Source: Mayamaea pseudoterrestris (Eukaryota > Bacillariophyta > Bacillariophyceae > Sellaphorales > Sellaphoraceae). Taken from it: a stretch of 64,000 nt of DNA. A program made the translations under genes and the position numbers. Below the pieces are notes generated by a model. That model did no database searches. It was not told where the DNA came from and was given only the letters and a program-made list of their open reading frames with translations. Shown here one piece after another: positions 20,271 to 29,311 of this stretch. The DNA is taken from positions 151,501 to 215,500 of the forward strand of contig BROI01000001.1 in assembly GCA_027923505.1 (NCBI GenBank), read 5' to 3'. The stretch's first letter is position 1; each line of letters starts with the position of its first letter.

Positions 20271-21071
20271 GAGAATTAGAATGGCTTGGAAGACTAGACG
20301 GTTGAGCGGCCGCGTAAGCGCAGTGTAAATAGATAATGATGAACCCAATATACAATAGTCGATGCGTATAATATTGATCGTACAAAAGTAGCTTAACTAA
20401 AATGCGAGAATTTCGAAGCGTCATGGCCGTGAAGAATTTTATATCACGGCCAAAACAGCAGCTTGTCGACTCGTCAATTGCGGCAATGTATCTGAACGCG
20501 CGTCGACGCACCAAACTCGTAAAAATATACAAGACTTGCGATTGCTGCCCCCTATCAAAGACAGTGACTAATGTAGCTCAACATGCTAGTACGTCAGACC
20601 GCATCCCTTTCACTCCCGCCTGCCGGTAAATGGGATGCGCTCTCAATGCTCGAGCAATCGCAGCATCTAAGTAACGATAGATTATTCAAAAATACATGCT
20701 GGCATTGACTTGGTGAAACATGACTGCTGACGCTGTACGTATCGTGAAGGATCTTCGAGAAGAGTAATATCATTCCTATCGACACAACAGCATTGTTGTC
20801 TTTGAGTGGCTTGATAAACAAGCGCAAACCTTGAAAACCTCCATATACCAGCCATGGATTGAATCAACGACCGACGGCTGGGAGGAATTAATGTGCTTAC
20901 GAGGAAAGTAGCGGCAGAGGTGCCATGGGGAAGAGAACATTCGAGCGATGGCGGGTAGAACGAAACGGATGTCGCAACGCTGCTTCTTCGTCGGAGCGGT
21001 TATGATTAACCTTGCGACGGCGACCATTATTTTTTCCCTTCTCCGTCCATCACCATGAGGACGCGGACGGC
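20271..21071. other. Intergenic region, nothing supported
   Basis: An 800-bp AT-richer stretch with only short, featureless frames on both strands. The right end is the presumed 5' region of the type II membrane protein gene at 21072. Confidence 0.45.
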
Positions 21072-22610
21072 ATGAAGCGACGCAAAGGGTTCTCTGATGA
21101 TTGCCACGATGAACCAGAGAAGTCAAGTTGTAGCAATGGCGAAAGCCTCGATATGGCCTTGCAAATGCTGCAAGCGACGGAGAATGGGCGACACCTACTT
21201 CTTCATGGAACGAGTCGGCTGCTGTCGCCAACGAATGCTGCTCGACGCACCAACAACGATGTAAACTCCTTGATGGCAGCAGCAATCTGTTTCATGCTCT
21301 TGCTCATGATCAGTTATGATCGCCTTTATTGCAGTCCAGAAATCTATCTGCAGAGTCTTGTCGCTGACTCGCCTTTGAGTGGACATGGTGATTCACCTCA
21401 CCTCCATCAGATCTTTGACGAGTTTCTTCTGGAGCAGACTGATTTTCCATCTCCTTTCAATGTCGCCATTTTCTACAATATTTTCATTCCGATTGACCAA
21501 GGCCGACAAGGTATCGCCCGAGCGTTGAGCATCGTCCAGGAGCAGCTTGATCAAATTGGAACATCATTCGCAAATGATAAGCTCATGTCACAGACAGCAG
21601 CCAGGCCTTCATCACCACCATTGACAATATTTTACTCCACCATTGGACTTTCAGGAGCTGTCACGTCATCATTTATGCACCATGCTTGCACAGTCAAGCA
21701 TGGGATGCGTTGCCTTCCACTCGGTCGCCATCACGCAGATGGCTTTGAGGAGCACACGCTGGAGCCGCTCCACTCGTTTTGTCAGCGGCAGCAACACACG
21801 GCGCACAAGCGTCGAAACGTCAGCAACAGTATAAGCGACGCTCGCTTCAAAGTTATCTATCTGCACTCGAAAGGATCCTTTCATCGCCAGCGCGGCGAAA
21901 ATGACGTTTGGCGCAAGCACTTGACGCGAGCAGCCTTGAGCGAAAAATGTCTCGAATATGGTATATCATCACTATCAAACTCTTGCAACGTTTGCGGACT
22001 CTTGTTTTACCCGCTCTGGACATTCTTCTACCCTGGTAACATGTGGACAGCGGACTGCGAGTACGTGGCCAAGCTGGTTGCTCCATTGACGCATCGTGCC
22101 AGGCTCGAGCAAGCAGTTGCTGCTACTGACTTTTTGAACGAGATCAACTTGTCATTGTCAAACTGGAAAATGACACTGTACGAGACTGGTCCAGGATATC
22201 TTGGTGTCGGCCGATACTCGTCCGAGCACTGGATCGCGAGTCATCCCGACGTGGTTCCTTGCGACTTGTCCAGGACGGCGCGGTTGGAGCACTGGTGGGA
22301 GGAGCACAGCGAGAGGACTGCCAACAAAGAAAGCGTATTTGAAAAGAGCTTGGCGCCTCGGCATGACATACATAGTCCATATTTTCGGCTGAATCATTCG
22401 TTGCTCGACAGCATTGTGACGAATCCATCAAGGGCCGATCGAGAGTATTTTTTGCTGACAGGATTTCTGCATAAATGGCTCACTATTTACAAACAAGTAC
22501 CATCAAGTTATAGCTGGGTTTGGAAATGGTTTCCAAACGGCGCGTACTGGTTGCAAACCTATGAAAAGTACGGCAACGATACGGTGCGCGTATTGCTCGA
22601 GGGAGGATAA
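21072..22610 (+). CDS. Type II membrane protein, possible glycosyltransferase-like
   Basis: Intronless, 512 residues from the ATG at 21072; the frame is open further upstream but lacks another ATG. A single hydrophobic anchor at about residues 74-92 (LMAAAICFMLLLMISYDRLY) follows a charged cytosolic tail, the layout of Golgi type II enzymes. The lumenal part includes FNVAIFYNIFIPI near 130 and FKVIYLHSKGSFHRQR near 260. It continues with a Cys-containing block (SLSNSCNVCGLLFYPLW) and a conserved-looking stretch (MTLYETGPGYLGVGRYSSEHWIASHPDVVPCD). The H-S-K-G segment followed by a WR and an aromatic-rich catalytic-like region recalls uncharacterised algal glycosyltransferase-like proteins, but no GT motif is certain. 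The membrane layout is seen; the enzyme class is inference. Confidence 0.6.
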   Translation: MKRRKGFSDDCHDEPEKSSCSNGESLDMALQMLQATENGRHLLLHGTSRLLSPTNAARRTNNDVNSLMAAAICFMLLLMISYDRLYCSPEIYLQSLVADSPLSGHGDSPHLHQIFDEFLLEQTDFPSPFNVAIFYNIFIPIDQGRQGIARALSIVQEQLDQIGTSFANDKLMSQTAARPSSPPLTIFYSTIGLSGAVTSSFMHHACTVKHGMRCLPLGRHHADGFEEHTLEPLHSFCQRQQHTAHKRRNVSNSISDARFKVIYLHSKGSFHRQRGENDVWRKHLTRAALSEKCLEYGISSLSNSCNVCGLLFYPLWTFFYPGNMWTADCEYVAKLVAPLTHRARLEQAVAATDFLNEINLSLSNWKMTLYETGPGYLGVGRYSSEHWIASHPDVVPCDLSRTARLEHWWEEHSERTANKESVFEKSLAPRHDIHSPYFRLNHSLLDSIVTNPSRADREYFLLTGFLHKWLTIYKQVPSSYSWVWKWFPNGAYWLQTYEKYGNDTVRVLLEGG

Positions 22611-22843
22611 GTCGACGAGAGCAGCTACTTCTTAGTCAGTTGACAAGCAAAAGGCAACCTGCTCGCCTTTTTCTACGCTGCAATATGTTTTGTGTATAAA
22701 GCAGCCGTGGAATATTCATACTAACTAAATTTTGAATAAAGCGATCCAATTATCTGCTATGCCTCGCCCCTTTTTGTTGGATCATTCCAATCTCGGTACG
22801 AGTATACGCCGCTCAGTCCATCACCGTTCTCCTTCATCTCTAT

Positions 22844-23695
22844 TTACTTGTCACCGCCAATGTTCATGAGCAGACCCGTTCCTCCTCCACCTCCATTACT
22901 ATTGGTGGAAGGCAAGTAGGTAATGTTGCGCGACTGAGCCAACTTGGCAGCAATTTCCTTGGCAGCATCAATTCTTCGAACTTCCACAATGGCCGATCCC
23001 GTCTCCTCCATGGCCTTGGTAATGATAATGGCTGCCTCCGCCTCTCCCTCGGCGCGCGTGACGGCCGCCTGTCGCTCCTGCTCGGCCTTTTCCACCACCC
23101 ACTGCTGTCGCTCCGCCTCCTGCTGCGCGACCTGCTTGCTTTCAATGGCCTTGGTGAACTCGCGTCCAAAGGTAAGGTGCGTAATGGCGACGTCGTCGAG
23201 CGTCAGGTGAAAGTGCGCCGCCCGCTTGATCATTTCCGCCTTGATGCGCTCACTGACTTCGGCACGTCGGCTCAAGAGTTCCTCGGCATTGTATTGCGCA
23301 ACGACTGATTTCAAGACTTCGTTTCCAACACTTGGAAGAACTCGCTCGTCAAAGTCAGTTCCAAGTTCTCTATAGAGAGTGGGAAGCTCATCAACGACTG
23401 GTCTCCACAAGACACGCAGCTTGAGATTCACCATTTGCAAGTCCTTGGTTCCCGTCACTGACGGAATTTCCCGCGGCTTGCTGCGGACATCAATAATGAC
23501 GGGTCGCTGAATGACTGGAATCAAAAAGTGCGTTCCTTCGGCCACCACCTTTGGTAATATACCGCCGCGCAGCGAATCAAACATGACGGCGCGTTCCCCG
23601 CCGTCGACATTGTAGAGGCACTGGGACACGCCAAAGGTGGCGGCGGCGAGAGCGCCAGTCGCGCGACCGAGTTTTTGGAGAGCGGCTTCTGCCAT
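22844..23695 (-). CDS. PHB1: Prohibitin (inner mitochondrial membrane)
   Basis: Intronless, 283 residues from MAEAALQKLGRA (codon 23695-23693). The frame is open 52 codons further, but prohibitins begin here. The N-terminal hydrophobic segment (LGRATGALAAATFGVSQCLYNVDGGERAVMFD) anchors it in the mitochondrial inner membrane. The SPFH/PHB domain follows (GTHFLIPVIQRPVIIDVRSKPREIPSVTGTKDLQMVNLKLRVLWRP ... YRELGTDFDERVLPSVGNEVLKSVVAQYNAEELLSRR), then the coiled-coil region that lets it form rings with PHB2 (EFTKAIESKQVAQQEAERQQWVVEKAEQ). The length matches PHB1 of other eukaryotes, with a Gly/Asn-rich tail. It shares a short divergent promoter with the dioxygenase gene to its right. Confidence 0.93.
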   Translation of the reverse strand: MAEAALQKLGRATGALAAATFGVSQCLYNVDGGERAVMFDSLRGGILPKVVAEGTHFLIPVIQRPVIIDVRSKPREIPSVTGTKDLQMVNLKLRVLWRPVVDELPTLYRELGTDFDERVLPSVGNEVLKSVVAQYNAEELLSRRAEVSERIKAEMIKRAAHFHLTLDDVAITHLTFGREFTKAIESKQVAQQEAERQQWVVEKAEQERQAAVTRAEGEAEAAIIITKAMEETGSAIVEVRRIDAAKEIAAKLAQSRNITYLPSTNSNGGGGGTGLLMNIGGDK

Positions 23696-23798
23696 TTGTC
23701 TGATGTGATAGTCTGATTGAGTAAAGTATGAAGGAGCAAGTAGAGAGGCTCTTTTTCGTTGCAAGGAACTGAGGATGGTGCGAGAAGACCTTGCGCGG

Positions 23799-23808
23799 CG
23801 GCGCGGCG
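23799..23808 (+). promoter_or_regulatory. CGGCGCGGCG promoter 10-mer (copy 1)
   Basis: GC-rich 10-mer found at least five times in the window, each time upstream of a gene. This copy is 104 bp upstream of the prohibitin start. Confidence 0.4.
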
Positions 23809-23842
23809 TGTGGGTCTCGCAGAAAAGCTCATGACCTATCAG

Positions 23843-23850
23843 TGACGTCA
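23843..23850. promoter_or_regulatory. TGACGTCA (CRE-like) octamer
   Basis: Palindromic bZIP-type site in the prohibitin/PhyH divergent promoter, 34 bp to the right of the GC-rich 10-mer. Confidence 0.45.
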
Positions 23851-23883
23851 TGGAAGCGGCAGACTATGTCGCAGCGGAACTAA

Positions 23884-25782
23884 ATGGCGACGAAGAAACA
23901 TCGATTGCACATCATCCAATCGACACAATCGACCCAACAAGCAAGCATGGCGGACGATCCATGGGCGGCCTTTGGGTCTGACGAAGAAGATGATGAAGAA
24001 TGTGATAATAGACAAGAGGATGATGGAGCTAATACGGCGACGATGGACGACTCGATGCAGCCGGAAGCATGGCGCAACCTCAGTCAAAGAGTCACGCTTT
24101 TCTTGATGCAGGAGTTTCTCAAAAAGAATTCCAATCTTGGCTTGGATCAACGAAGAGTCTGTATAATGACTGGAAGTATTGATTGTGACTTTCAGAATGT
24201 GCTACTCGATGCGCTGCGGGAGCGAAATATGCAAGTGACTTTGTCGAATTGCGGCGGCAGCGACGAGCTACCAGTGCCATCAATGGACGATCATGCGACG
24301 TCTTCGGTCCCTGCACAGGGAGACAGAAAAGACGCTACATGGTACGACGCCGTCATTGTCGTCTTGTTACCATTGCATTCAAAGGGCAGTAGTTCCAAGG
24401 ACGCAGAACATGAACAAGCCACTTGTGACATGTTCGACGACTACATTGAGCAGCATCTTGTGCCTGGTGGAGTCCACTTGTTGCTAGGAGACGCATCGTT
24501 GACGCCGAGTGTAGCACATCGGATAGGACGTGATGGTATCGAAAGTGACGGCATTTGGAACGACTTGTTGAAGTTTGAATTAAAGGACCAGCATGTTGCT
24601 GCGACCGCTACAAGTGCGACGATGCAAGTCTATGTCAAACGACACGGTCGCATTCAAACAAAATCTTGTCCTTGGCTATCATGGAGCTACGTTTCTGCCA
24701 ACCGAGTTCTTAGTCCAGCACTTTTGAACGAGTATGAGCTTTTGAAGCAGGCCACTGTGCCGCTTGCGGCACATGAGCGAGCGTCGGGTCGATTGACCGA
24801 ACATTCCATCCAGTCAGCCATGACGGCCTTGCAGACGTGCGGCTACTGCATACTGCCGGGTCTATTGGAGTCGCGGCGCCGCGAATGCTTGCAGTGGGGA
24901 CAAGCCGTGTTAGACGACTTGCATGAAGCGGCGGAAATACTTGTCACGCGTGACCAGGTTGACTTGTATCATCCAGCCACCAACGGCAATTCACATGTAG
25001 CCATTAACAACTACAGGGAACTGTCCATGCGAGAAGACTTTCGAATGGATATGCGAGACGGACCACGACTGCAACAGTTACGAAAGCAGCATATAAATGC
25101 TGATGCGGGGTCTAGACTAGTGCGATTTGGACAGAATGCACAAACTTCCAACGCAACGTTTCACGACAATAAAGGTGAATTCTTTCGAGGACACCCAGAT
25201 TTACTTCACATTGTCGGTCGCACCATGAACCCACAAGACGAATCACTCTACCAGGGAAATTTCGGTCGTCACAATTTCAGTGGAAGTGGACCCGATGGAT
25301 CATTCCAGGACTTGCGAGTCGGTCCGATTGGCGGCATTGTCAGTCTACCGGGAGCGGCAGACCAAGCTTTACATGCGGATACGCCACACTTGTTTGAGCA
25401 TTTGCAGTGCTTGCCAGCGCACTATATTAACGCCTTTACGCCAGGCTGCAAAGACAATGAAGCAGTTGGTCAAACGGCGTTTGTCCATGGATCGCACCAA
25501 CTCGACGAGACTGCAAAATACTTTGGAAATAATGACAGCAACATAGCCGCTACAAAGGATGCAGACGTAGCTCATGACGACTTGTGGAAGCAAAAGTTGG
25601 TGAGGCCTTGCCTCATGGTGGGTGATATCGTGCTCTTTGACTGCCGTATTTTGCATTTTGGTCTGGCCAATACATCTAAAAATATTGAGCGGCCACTTTT
25701 ATACACAAACATGGTGATGCATTGGTTCCATGACCCAAAGAACTGGGACAATGAGCGGCCAATCTTTGGAGAGTCGAAATGA
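23884..25782 (+). CDS. Phytanoyl-CoA-dioxygenase-like protein with extra N-terminal domain
   Basis: Intronless, 632 residues from the first ATG; the second Met (23947, MADDPWAAFGSDEEDDEE) is also a likely start. After an acidic leader comes a region of unknown type (about 65-260). It alternates hydrophobic strands and helices (RRVCIMTGSIDCDFQNVLLDALRERNMQV, YDAVIVVLLPLHS, GGVHLLLGDASL) and looks Rossmann-like. From about 300 on it resembles Fe(II)/2-oxoglutarate dioxygenases of the PhyH family (AMTALQTCGYCILPGLL). His497 and Asp499 in ALHADTPH, with His591 in RILHFGLANTSKNIERP, form the 2-His-1-carboxylate iron site; Arg603 is well placed for 2-oxoglutarate. The length is about twice that of typical PhyH proteins (about 300-340). 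Substrate unknown. Confidence 0.85.
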   Translation: MATKKHRLHIIQSTQSTQQASMADDPWAAFGSDEEDDEECDNRQEDDGANTATMDDSMQPEAWRNLSQRVTLFLMQEFLKKNSNLGLDQRRVCIMTGSIDCDFQNVLLDALRERNMQVTLSNCGGSDELPVPSMDDHATSSVPAQGDRKDATWYDAVIVVLLPLHSKGSSSKDAEHEQATCDMFDDYIEQHLVPGGVHLLLGDASLTPSVAHRIGRDGIESDGIWNDLLKFELKDQHVAATATSATMQVYVKRHGRIQTKSCPWLSWSYVSANRVLSPALLNEYELLKQATVPLAAHERASGRLTEHSIQSAMTALQTCGYCILPGLLESRRRECLQWGQAVLDDLHEAAEILVTRDQVDLYHPATNGNSHVAINNYRELSMREDFRMDMRDGPRLQQLRKQHINADAGSRLVRFGQNAQTSNATFHDNKGEFFRGHPDLLHIVGRTMNPQDESLYQGNFGRHNFSGSGPDGSFQDLRVGPIGGIVSLPGAADQALHADTPHLFEHLQCLPAHYINAFTPGCKDNEAVGQTAFVHGSHQLDETAKYFGNNDSNIAATKDADVAHDDLWKQKLVRPCLMVGDIVLFDCRILHFGLANTSKNIERPLLYTNMVMHWFHDPKNWDNERPIFGESK

Positions 25783-25963
25783 ACCTTTCGTTGGACAACG
25801 CTAAAAACGTGATTAAACCTGTAATTAACGCCTACCACTAAAGTCGCTAAATACCTTACTACAACTTATTCTCTAAATACGTTTTGGTTGTTACTTCGCT
25901 ACTAGTGGCGGGTGTAAGTACACTGTGAAAATGCCTGCAACTCTTTGCTTTTTTGTCGCATTT

Positions 25964-27625
25964 CTAAATCTTGTCAGGCGTGGTCTTGATTCCGCCAATG
26001 TCCCTTTCAAGCTTTGCGCCACTCTTTAATGCCTCGCCCTTTTCAGTCTTCCGAAGCTTGGGTCCATTCGTTGCCCAAGATGGCTTTTCAAATTCATACT
26101 TTTTCATTTGCGTCGCCGCCGTCGTTGGGAGAGCCAATGTTGCGCCTTGCTTGACCGCTTTTCCCGTTTCCGTCGACCGCAACTTGGTAGGATCTGCCAC
26201 CTTATTTATTTGTTCCTCCTCTCGGTTTTGTGTGGCCATTGTAATTGGCTTGACAATATCCTTGCCGGAGCGTATCATGGAACCTTTTGTGCTTATTTTT
26301 AGATTTCGCGTCGTCAAAAACGGATTGCCCTTTTTGAGCTTGGCCAAGACTGCCTCCTGGTCAATGGATCCGTCAGCGTTAATGAGATGCGACTGGTTCT
26401 TGCCGACACCCTTAAGCGCTGGAAGATTGGTAATTGGAGACGCCAAGTTTTGCCCTTGGCGAAGCGCACTGCCCTTGTCCGTCTCCTTCAGCTTGGGCGC
26501 ACCGCCCGACTCTTGGTCAGCCGCCCATTCTGGCTTTTTCCAAGCATAGACGCGATGCTCTCCGTCAAATGTATCGACACGAACGTATGTCTTTGTGTAT
26601 GACTTTTCGCCCTTTTTCGCCTTGACCTTTTTGGCTTTTGGATTCTTTGGACTTTCGGGGCATGCTTTGAGAATAGACTTGACCGTACCTGCAGTAGAAG
26701 CGACAGATCGGCCACTCGGAGACGCTGGGGCAATGGGCATGGCAAAGCCTTGGATCGGAATGCGATCAACCATGTGAGGCATGGGCTCACTAATTGGCGT
26801 CGTCGGACCTTCTTCGTCGTCATCAATAGTTGGAAGTAAATTTGCACTCGAGGCTGCACCAGTTTGCTCAAAGCCATGTTCGGACGAAAGCAGCGAGAGT
26901 GATGTATCTGATGCTTCAAATTGTGCGGCATCATTCGACGCTGCAGCGGGAGAAACGGGACGAGGCACCGTTGTCTCGCCAGCAGGCTCATCAAGTACTA
27001 GCGGTTGCTCTGGTGGCAGTAGTTCCTCCTCCTCCTCATCGTCTACTTCCATGTCAAGCTCATCCGGATTAAACTTGATAGCAGCCATGCTTTCGTGAAA
27101 GCCTTCCGACACGACAGAGGGCTCCGCAGAAGCATCGTCCGTATCATCCAACGCTTGCAGATTTGGTGCCGCCATGCTATGAATAGGAAGTTGCAAGACT
27201 CGTCCAGTGGCGCCTTGTTCGGCGTCCGAGTCGTAGCTTTCGTCGTCGTACTCATCGTCGTCGACGCTAATATCATCTTCCGTTTCAAAGACGTAAAATA
27301 CTTCACCGTCGACAATTTCCAAGTAAAAGTCTGCATCCCCGTCATCTTCCACAATTTCAATTTCATACGAATCGTCATCTTCATCGTCCGGATACAGCAG
27401 GGCGAAGCGATGTTCAATTTCCTGTACCAAGATTTCCTCCTGCCATTTGATCTTTGTCTTTTTGGCCGACGGCAATATTTCAATGACTGCTTCTGCATCA
27501 AATGGGTCAGGCATTAGAAATGGCTTTGGTTTGGCGAGTGAAACTTCGTAGCGAGGAAATCGAAAGGACACGTCATCGTCGTCGCTATCGGAAGTTGGTG
27601 CTGCTTGCTTTTGTACGTCAATCAT
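25964..27625 (-). CDS. W-K-P repeat family protein with acidic N-terminus
   Basis: Intronless, 553 residues. The N-terminal 170 residues contain dense Asp/Glu tracts interleaved with Ile/Val/Tyr/Phe (EIEIVEDDGDADFYLEIV). The middle is Pro/Ser/Glu-rich. The C-terminal 190 residues carry four repeat units: YAWKKPEWAAD ... LKETDKGSALRQG; PFLTTRNLKISTKGSMIRSG; LRSTETGKAVKQGATL; and FEKPSWATNGPKLRKTEKGEALKSG. The last ends in the family's closing signature, ERDIGGIKTTP. The end of this unit is almost identical to that of the 37003-38322 product, so the two are recent paralogues or under strong constraint. It is transcribed divergently from the next family member (28269). No catalytic domain is seen; a scaffolding role is inferred. 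Confidence 0.8.
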   Translation of the reverse strand: MIDVQKQAAPTSDSDDDDVSFRFPRYEVSLAKPKPFLMPDPFDAEAVIEILPSAKKTKIKWQEEILVQEIEHRFALLYPDDEDDDSYEIEIVEDDGDADFYLEIVDGEVFYVFETEDDISVDDDEYDDESYDSDAEQGATGRVLQLPIHSMAAPNLQALDDTDDASAEPSVVSEGFHESMAAIKFNPDELDMEVDDEEEEELLPPEQPLVLDEPAGETTVPRPVSPAAASNDAAQFEASDTSLSLLSSEHGFEQTGAASSANLLPTIDDDEEGPTTPISEPMPHMVDRIPIQGFAMPIAPASPSGRSVASTAGTVKSILKACPESPKNPKAKKVKAKKGEKSYTKTYVRVDTFDGEHRVYAWKKPEWAADQESGGAPKLKETDKGSALRQGQNLASPITNLPALKGVGKNQSHLINADGSIDQEAVLAKLKKGNPFLTTRNLKISTKGSMIRSGKDIVKPITMATQNREEEQINKVADPTKLRSTETGKAVKQGATLALPTTAATQMKKYEFEKPSWATNGPKLRKTEKGEALKSGAKLERDIGGIKTTPDKI

Positions 27626-28268
27626 GGTAACGGCGAATGAGTGTAGCGACTTGGGACGTCTGCGGCAAACCGTTAGCTTGCTTTTTCAGTTCGCAATCAA
27701 TGGATCGGCGCGTATTCGAAAAGCAAAACCTTTCAAATTGTTGACGTATCAGAGAAGGTAATGAAAAACTTGCTGGTTGGATCAAGAAGATTCGACAAGC
27801 TCAATTTGTGCGGTGTTCTCAGTTCCACGGCTAATTCCGCGAGGCTGCTTTACAGATATATGGTCAAGTTGGAAAGTAGACGCTACACTAGACGGTGCTT
27901 GCCATGACACAGCTATCGGCGCTATGATCAAACATATAACTCATCTCATGGTGTTGAACGAACGTCAATCCGTTTCCAGCGTCACGTCGAAAAAGTCATC
28001 CATGCGTGACCACTAATGACTCATAATGACTTTGGGATACCAATCTTGCGTTGGCAAGATCCAAAATGACTCCTCTGAGGTCATTGCAGGAAAAAAACGA
28101 CTAATTGGGTTCATCTAAAATCGCAAAGGAGTTGATGAAGCAAGATTCAGTCGCGGTCATCATGGTCTTCATGAAGATGTGTCGACCCATCACAAGTCGA
28201 GTCGCTTGCTTGCTTGCTCCTCTATCCCAAACTCCATTGACCGTACCCATCAAATATAACATAAAAAC
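27626..28268. promoter_or_regulatory. Divergent interval between two W-K-P family genes
   Basis: This 643-bp interval lies between the starts of two repeat-family genes and should drive both. It contains CAAAATGAC at 28062-28070 and several TGACT/GTCAT half-sites around 28000-28090, which resemble bZIP half-sites. A 79-codon frame (27777-28016) is unsupported. Confidence 0.4.
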
Positions 28269-29046
28269 ATGCCGGACGAAGAAGATTTGCAGTGGAAGAA
28301 GCCAGATTGGGTGAGTATCATATGGATAAAAAAGACGAGGAGATGCATGAGTGGATCATGATGTTCTTCACTTCGATGGACTGGTGTTTCACACTCGCGC
28401 GCAAGCATCTCACACATCTTGCGTTTGTATGTTCACGTGATTCACAGGCCACCAGCGGACCGAAACTAAAGTCTACGGGCAAGAATCTAAAGGGAGGCGA
28501 AAACCTAGCCAAGCCCATTACCAACTTGCCGCACATGAAGGGAGAGGATCAAACCAACTTTGAAGCTCCAAAGTGGACGGCAGACGTTCAACCGTCGGAC
28601 ATTCCGTCCAATTTGGCCAAGGAGATTACGAGTGCAACTTCTAATGCTTCTCTAGCGGTGAGTGAATGAGGGAGAGGATGTGGGAGAGAATGTTAACGTT
28701 GTGTGTCCGTTCATTTCGTGAACGTTGAGTTATGGATTGGTAAACCGTAATGAGGCGCATAACACGAATGATGTTAAAAGTTGCAATCATTTATTTGCAC
28801 GTGCACTTGCGGAGACGACGATTAAGCGAACTGAAAAGGAAGATGACAGTGGTCGTGTTGTTGCGTATGGTTCATCCACCAACTCACTCACTCCCATTTA
28901 CTCGTCAATTACTCTCTCTGATTCAGTTCGAAAAACCAGATTGGACCAAGGAACGACCCGTCAAGCAATCCGAGAAGGGCGCCGCACTCAAGGAAGGAAA
29001 GGAGATTGCCCGACCCATTGGAGGCATCAAGCCGGTGGAGGATTAA
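28269..29046 (+). CDS. Short W-K-P repeat family protein, three exons
   Basis: Three exons rebuilt from splice sites: 28269-28310 (14 codons, ends TGG|GTGAGT), 28448-28657 (70 codons) and 28927-29046 (39 codons plus stop), all phase 0. Introns are 137 and 269 bp. The 123-residue product is the smallest complete family member. It starts with MPDEEDLQWKKPDW, then a unit with GPKLKSTGKNLKGG and ENLAKPITNLPHMKG, a degenerate unit with FEAPKWTADVQPSDI, and finally FEKPDWTKERP leading to EKGAALKEGKEIARPIGGIKPVED. Introns fall exactly at repeat boundaries, so each exon is roughly one module. This is strong evidence that the repeat is the structural unit and that it spread by exon or module duplication. 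Function unknown. Confidence 0.82.
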
Positions 29047-29311
29047 CTGGTAAAAACGAACGACGTACTTGGTAAAGTAGCAATGGTTTTACTTGCGTAA
29101 ACAAACTTGCTATTGTAGTGTCGTAATGAGGTGGAAGCTGGCACGTTGCGGATGCAAATAATGATCCATCACATTGACCATATGTACAGTACCGATCCAG
29201 AAGTCTCGTCACCGTCACACTCAATCATACATGACAAGCAGAAATCATATTTACTACAGTGCCTATACCATGCTCGCCCTCTACTTTAAAATGAGATACT
29301 CTCCATCATAA

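Larger units (their letters stand above)
23696..23883. promoter_or_regulatory. Bidirectional promoter, prohibitin / PhyH-like gene
   Basis: Only 188 bp separate the two divergent starts (about 250 bp if the dioxygenase starts at its second Met). The interval contains the GC-rich 10-mer at 23799-23808 and the CRE octamer at 23843-23850, the same pair seen between the SerRS and VIT-like genes. Confidence 0.55.
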
